From positions 1 through 5,609 of the forward strand of contig JALWEA010000042.1 of the NCBI GenBank assembly GCA_027039465.1: a DNA stretch of 5,609 nucleotides, in the 5' to 3' direction. Numbering within the stretch: position 1 is the stretch's first letter; each line of letters opens with the position of its first letter. This stretch comes from Calditrichia bacterium. Its GTDB lineage: Bacteria; Calditrichota; Calditrichia; Calditrichales; Calditrichaceae. The position numbers and the translations under genes were made by a program. Positions 5,406 through 5,609 of this stretch are shown here, piece after piece. Below the pieces are notes generated by a model. The model made no database searches and was not told the origin of the DNA. It saw only the letters and a list, made by a program, of their open reading frames with translations.

Positions 5406-5609
5406 ATGGATTTCGGATTGCAAGGTAAAAAAGCGATTGTGTTAGCCGCCAGCAAAGGATTGGGAAAGGCTGCAGCCGAGGCTTTGGCTTCGGAAGGATG
5501 CGCTTTGGCAATTTGCGCGCGGAATGCCGAACCTTTGCAAAAAACGGCCCGGGCGATAAATAAACGATATCAGGTACCTGTATTTACCGGAACGGTTGAT
5601 ATTCATGAT
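5406..5609 (+). CDS. Short-chain dehydrogenase/reductase (SDR), N-terminal 68 residues
   Basis: This gene runs off the right edge. The visible part is the first half of an NAD(P)-binding Rossmann fold. The first strand is KKAIVLA (8-14), the glycine-rich turn is AASKGLG (14-20), a helix follows, and the second strand ends in ICARN (36-40). The arginine after that strand is common in SDRs that prefer NADP(H). Acidic D64 near VDIHD (64-68) fits the strand-4 'D' position. The usual TGxxxGxG turn starts with Ala-Ala here, a variant seen in 3-oxoacyl-ACP-reductase-like SDRs with imperfect cofactor motifs. The catalytic Ser-Tyr-Lys residues lie beyond the window. The gene is divergent from the AtuA operon. 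Atu clusters of Pseudomonas also encode SDRs, so this may oxidise a pathway alcohol or hydroxyacyl intermediate; that is inference. Confidence 0.88.
   Translation, partial: MDFGLQGKKAIVLAASKGLGKAAAEALASEGCALAICARNAEPLQKTARAINKRYQVPVFTGTVDIHD

Overview
The window is gene-dense bacterial DNA of moderate GC content. Every start has an ATG, and most have an AGGAG-type ribosome binding site. The DUF6090-like membrane protein and the multi-Ig-domain lipoprotein suggest the Bacteroidota/FCB side of the tree. A Calditrichota-like or Ignavibacteria-like organism would fit, but this is inference from gene content, not a marker-based assignment.

Left part (1-1606): two divergent genes share the intergenic region 138-296. 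On the minus strand is the N-terminus of a membrane-anchored protein that resembles penicillin acylase (S45 Ntn-hydrolase) family proteins. On the plus strand is a complete PLP-dependent trans-sulfuration enzyme (297-1484). It resembles methionine gamma-lyase overall but lacks that enzyme's hallmark cysteine. Three hairpins follow it: two perfect stems whose cores are reverse complements of each other, and a U-tracted hairpin that should terminate transcription from both directions.

Middle and right part (1649-5220): four genes lie on the minus strand. In transcription order they are an AtuA-family (DUF1446) protein, a small DUF6090-like membrane protein, a separate AtuA-like ferredoxin-fold protein, and, after a 163-nt structured gap, a lipoprotein with three Ig-like domains. 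In many bacteria the AtuA core and the ferredoxin-fold domain are one polypeptide. Here they are separate genes with an unrelated membrane protein gene between them.

Right end (5221-5609): a divergent short-chain dehydrogenase/reductase (SDR) begins at 5406 and runs off the window. Its upstream region carries a near-perfect 20-bp dyad overlapping a -10-like hexamer, so it may be an operator. AtuA-family proteins and SDRs occur together in acyclic terpenoid and related acyl-CoA catabolic clusters. A catabolic role for 2772-5609 is therefore plausible, but the substrate cannot be read from the sequence. No mobile element, CRISPR array, tRNA or rRNA was seen. No stretch longer than 300 bases lacks a gene.
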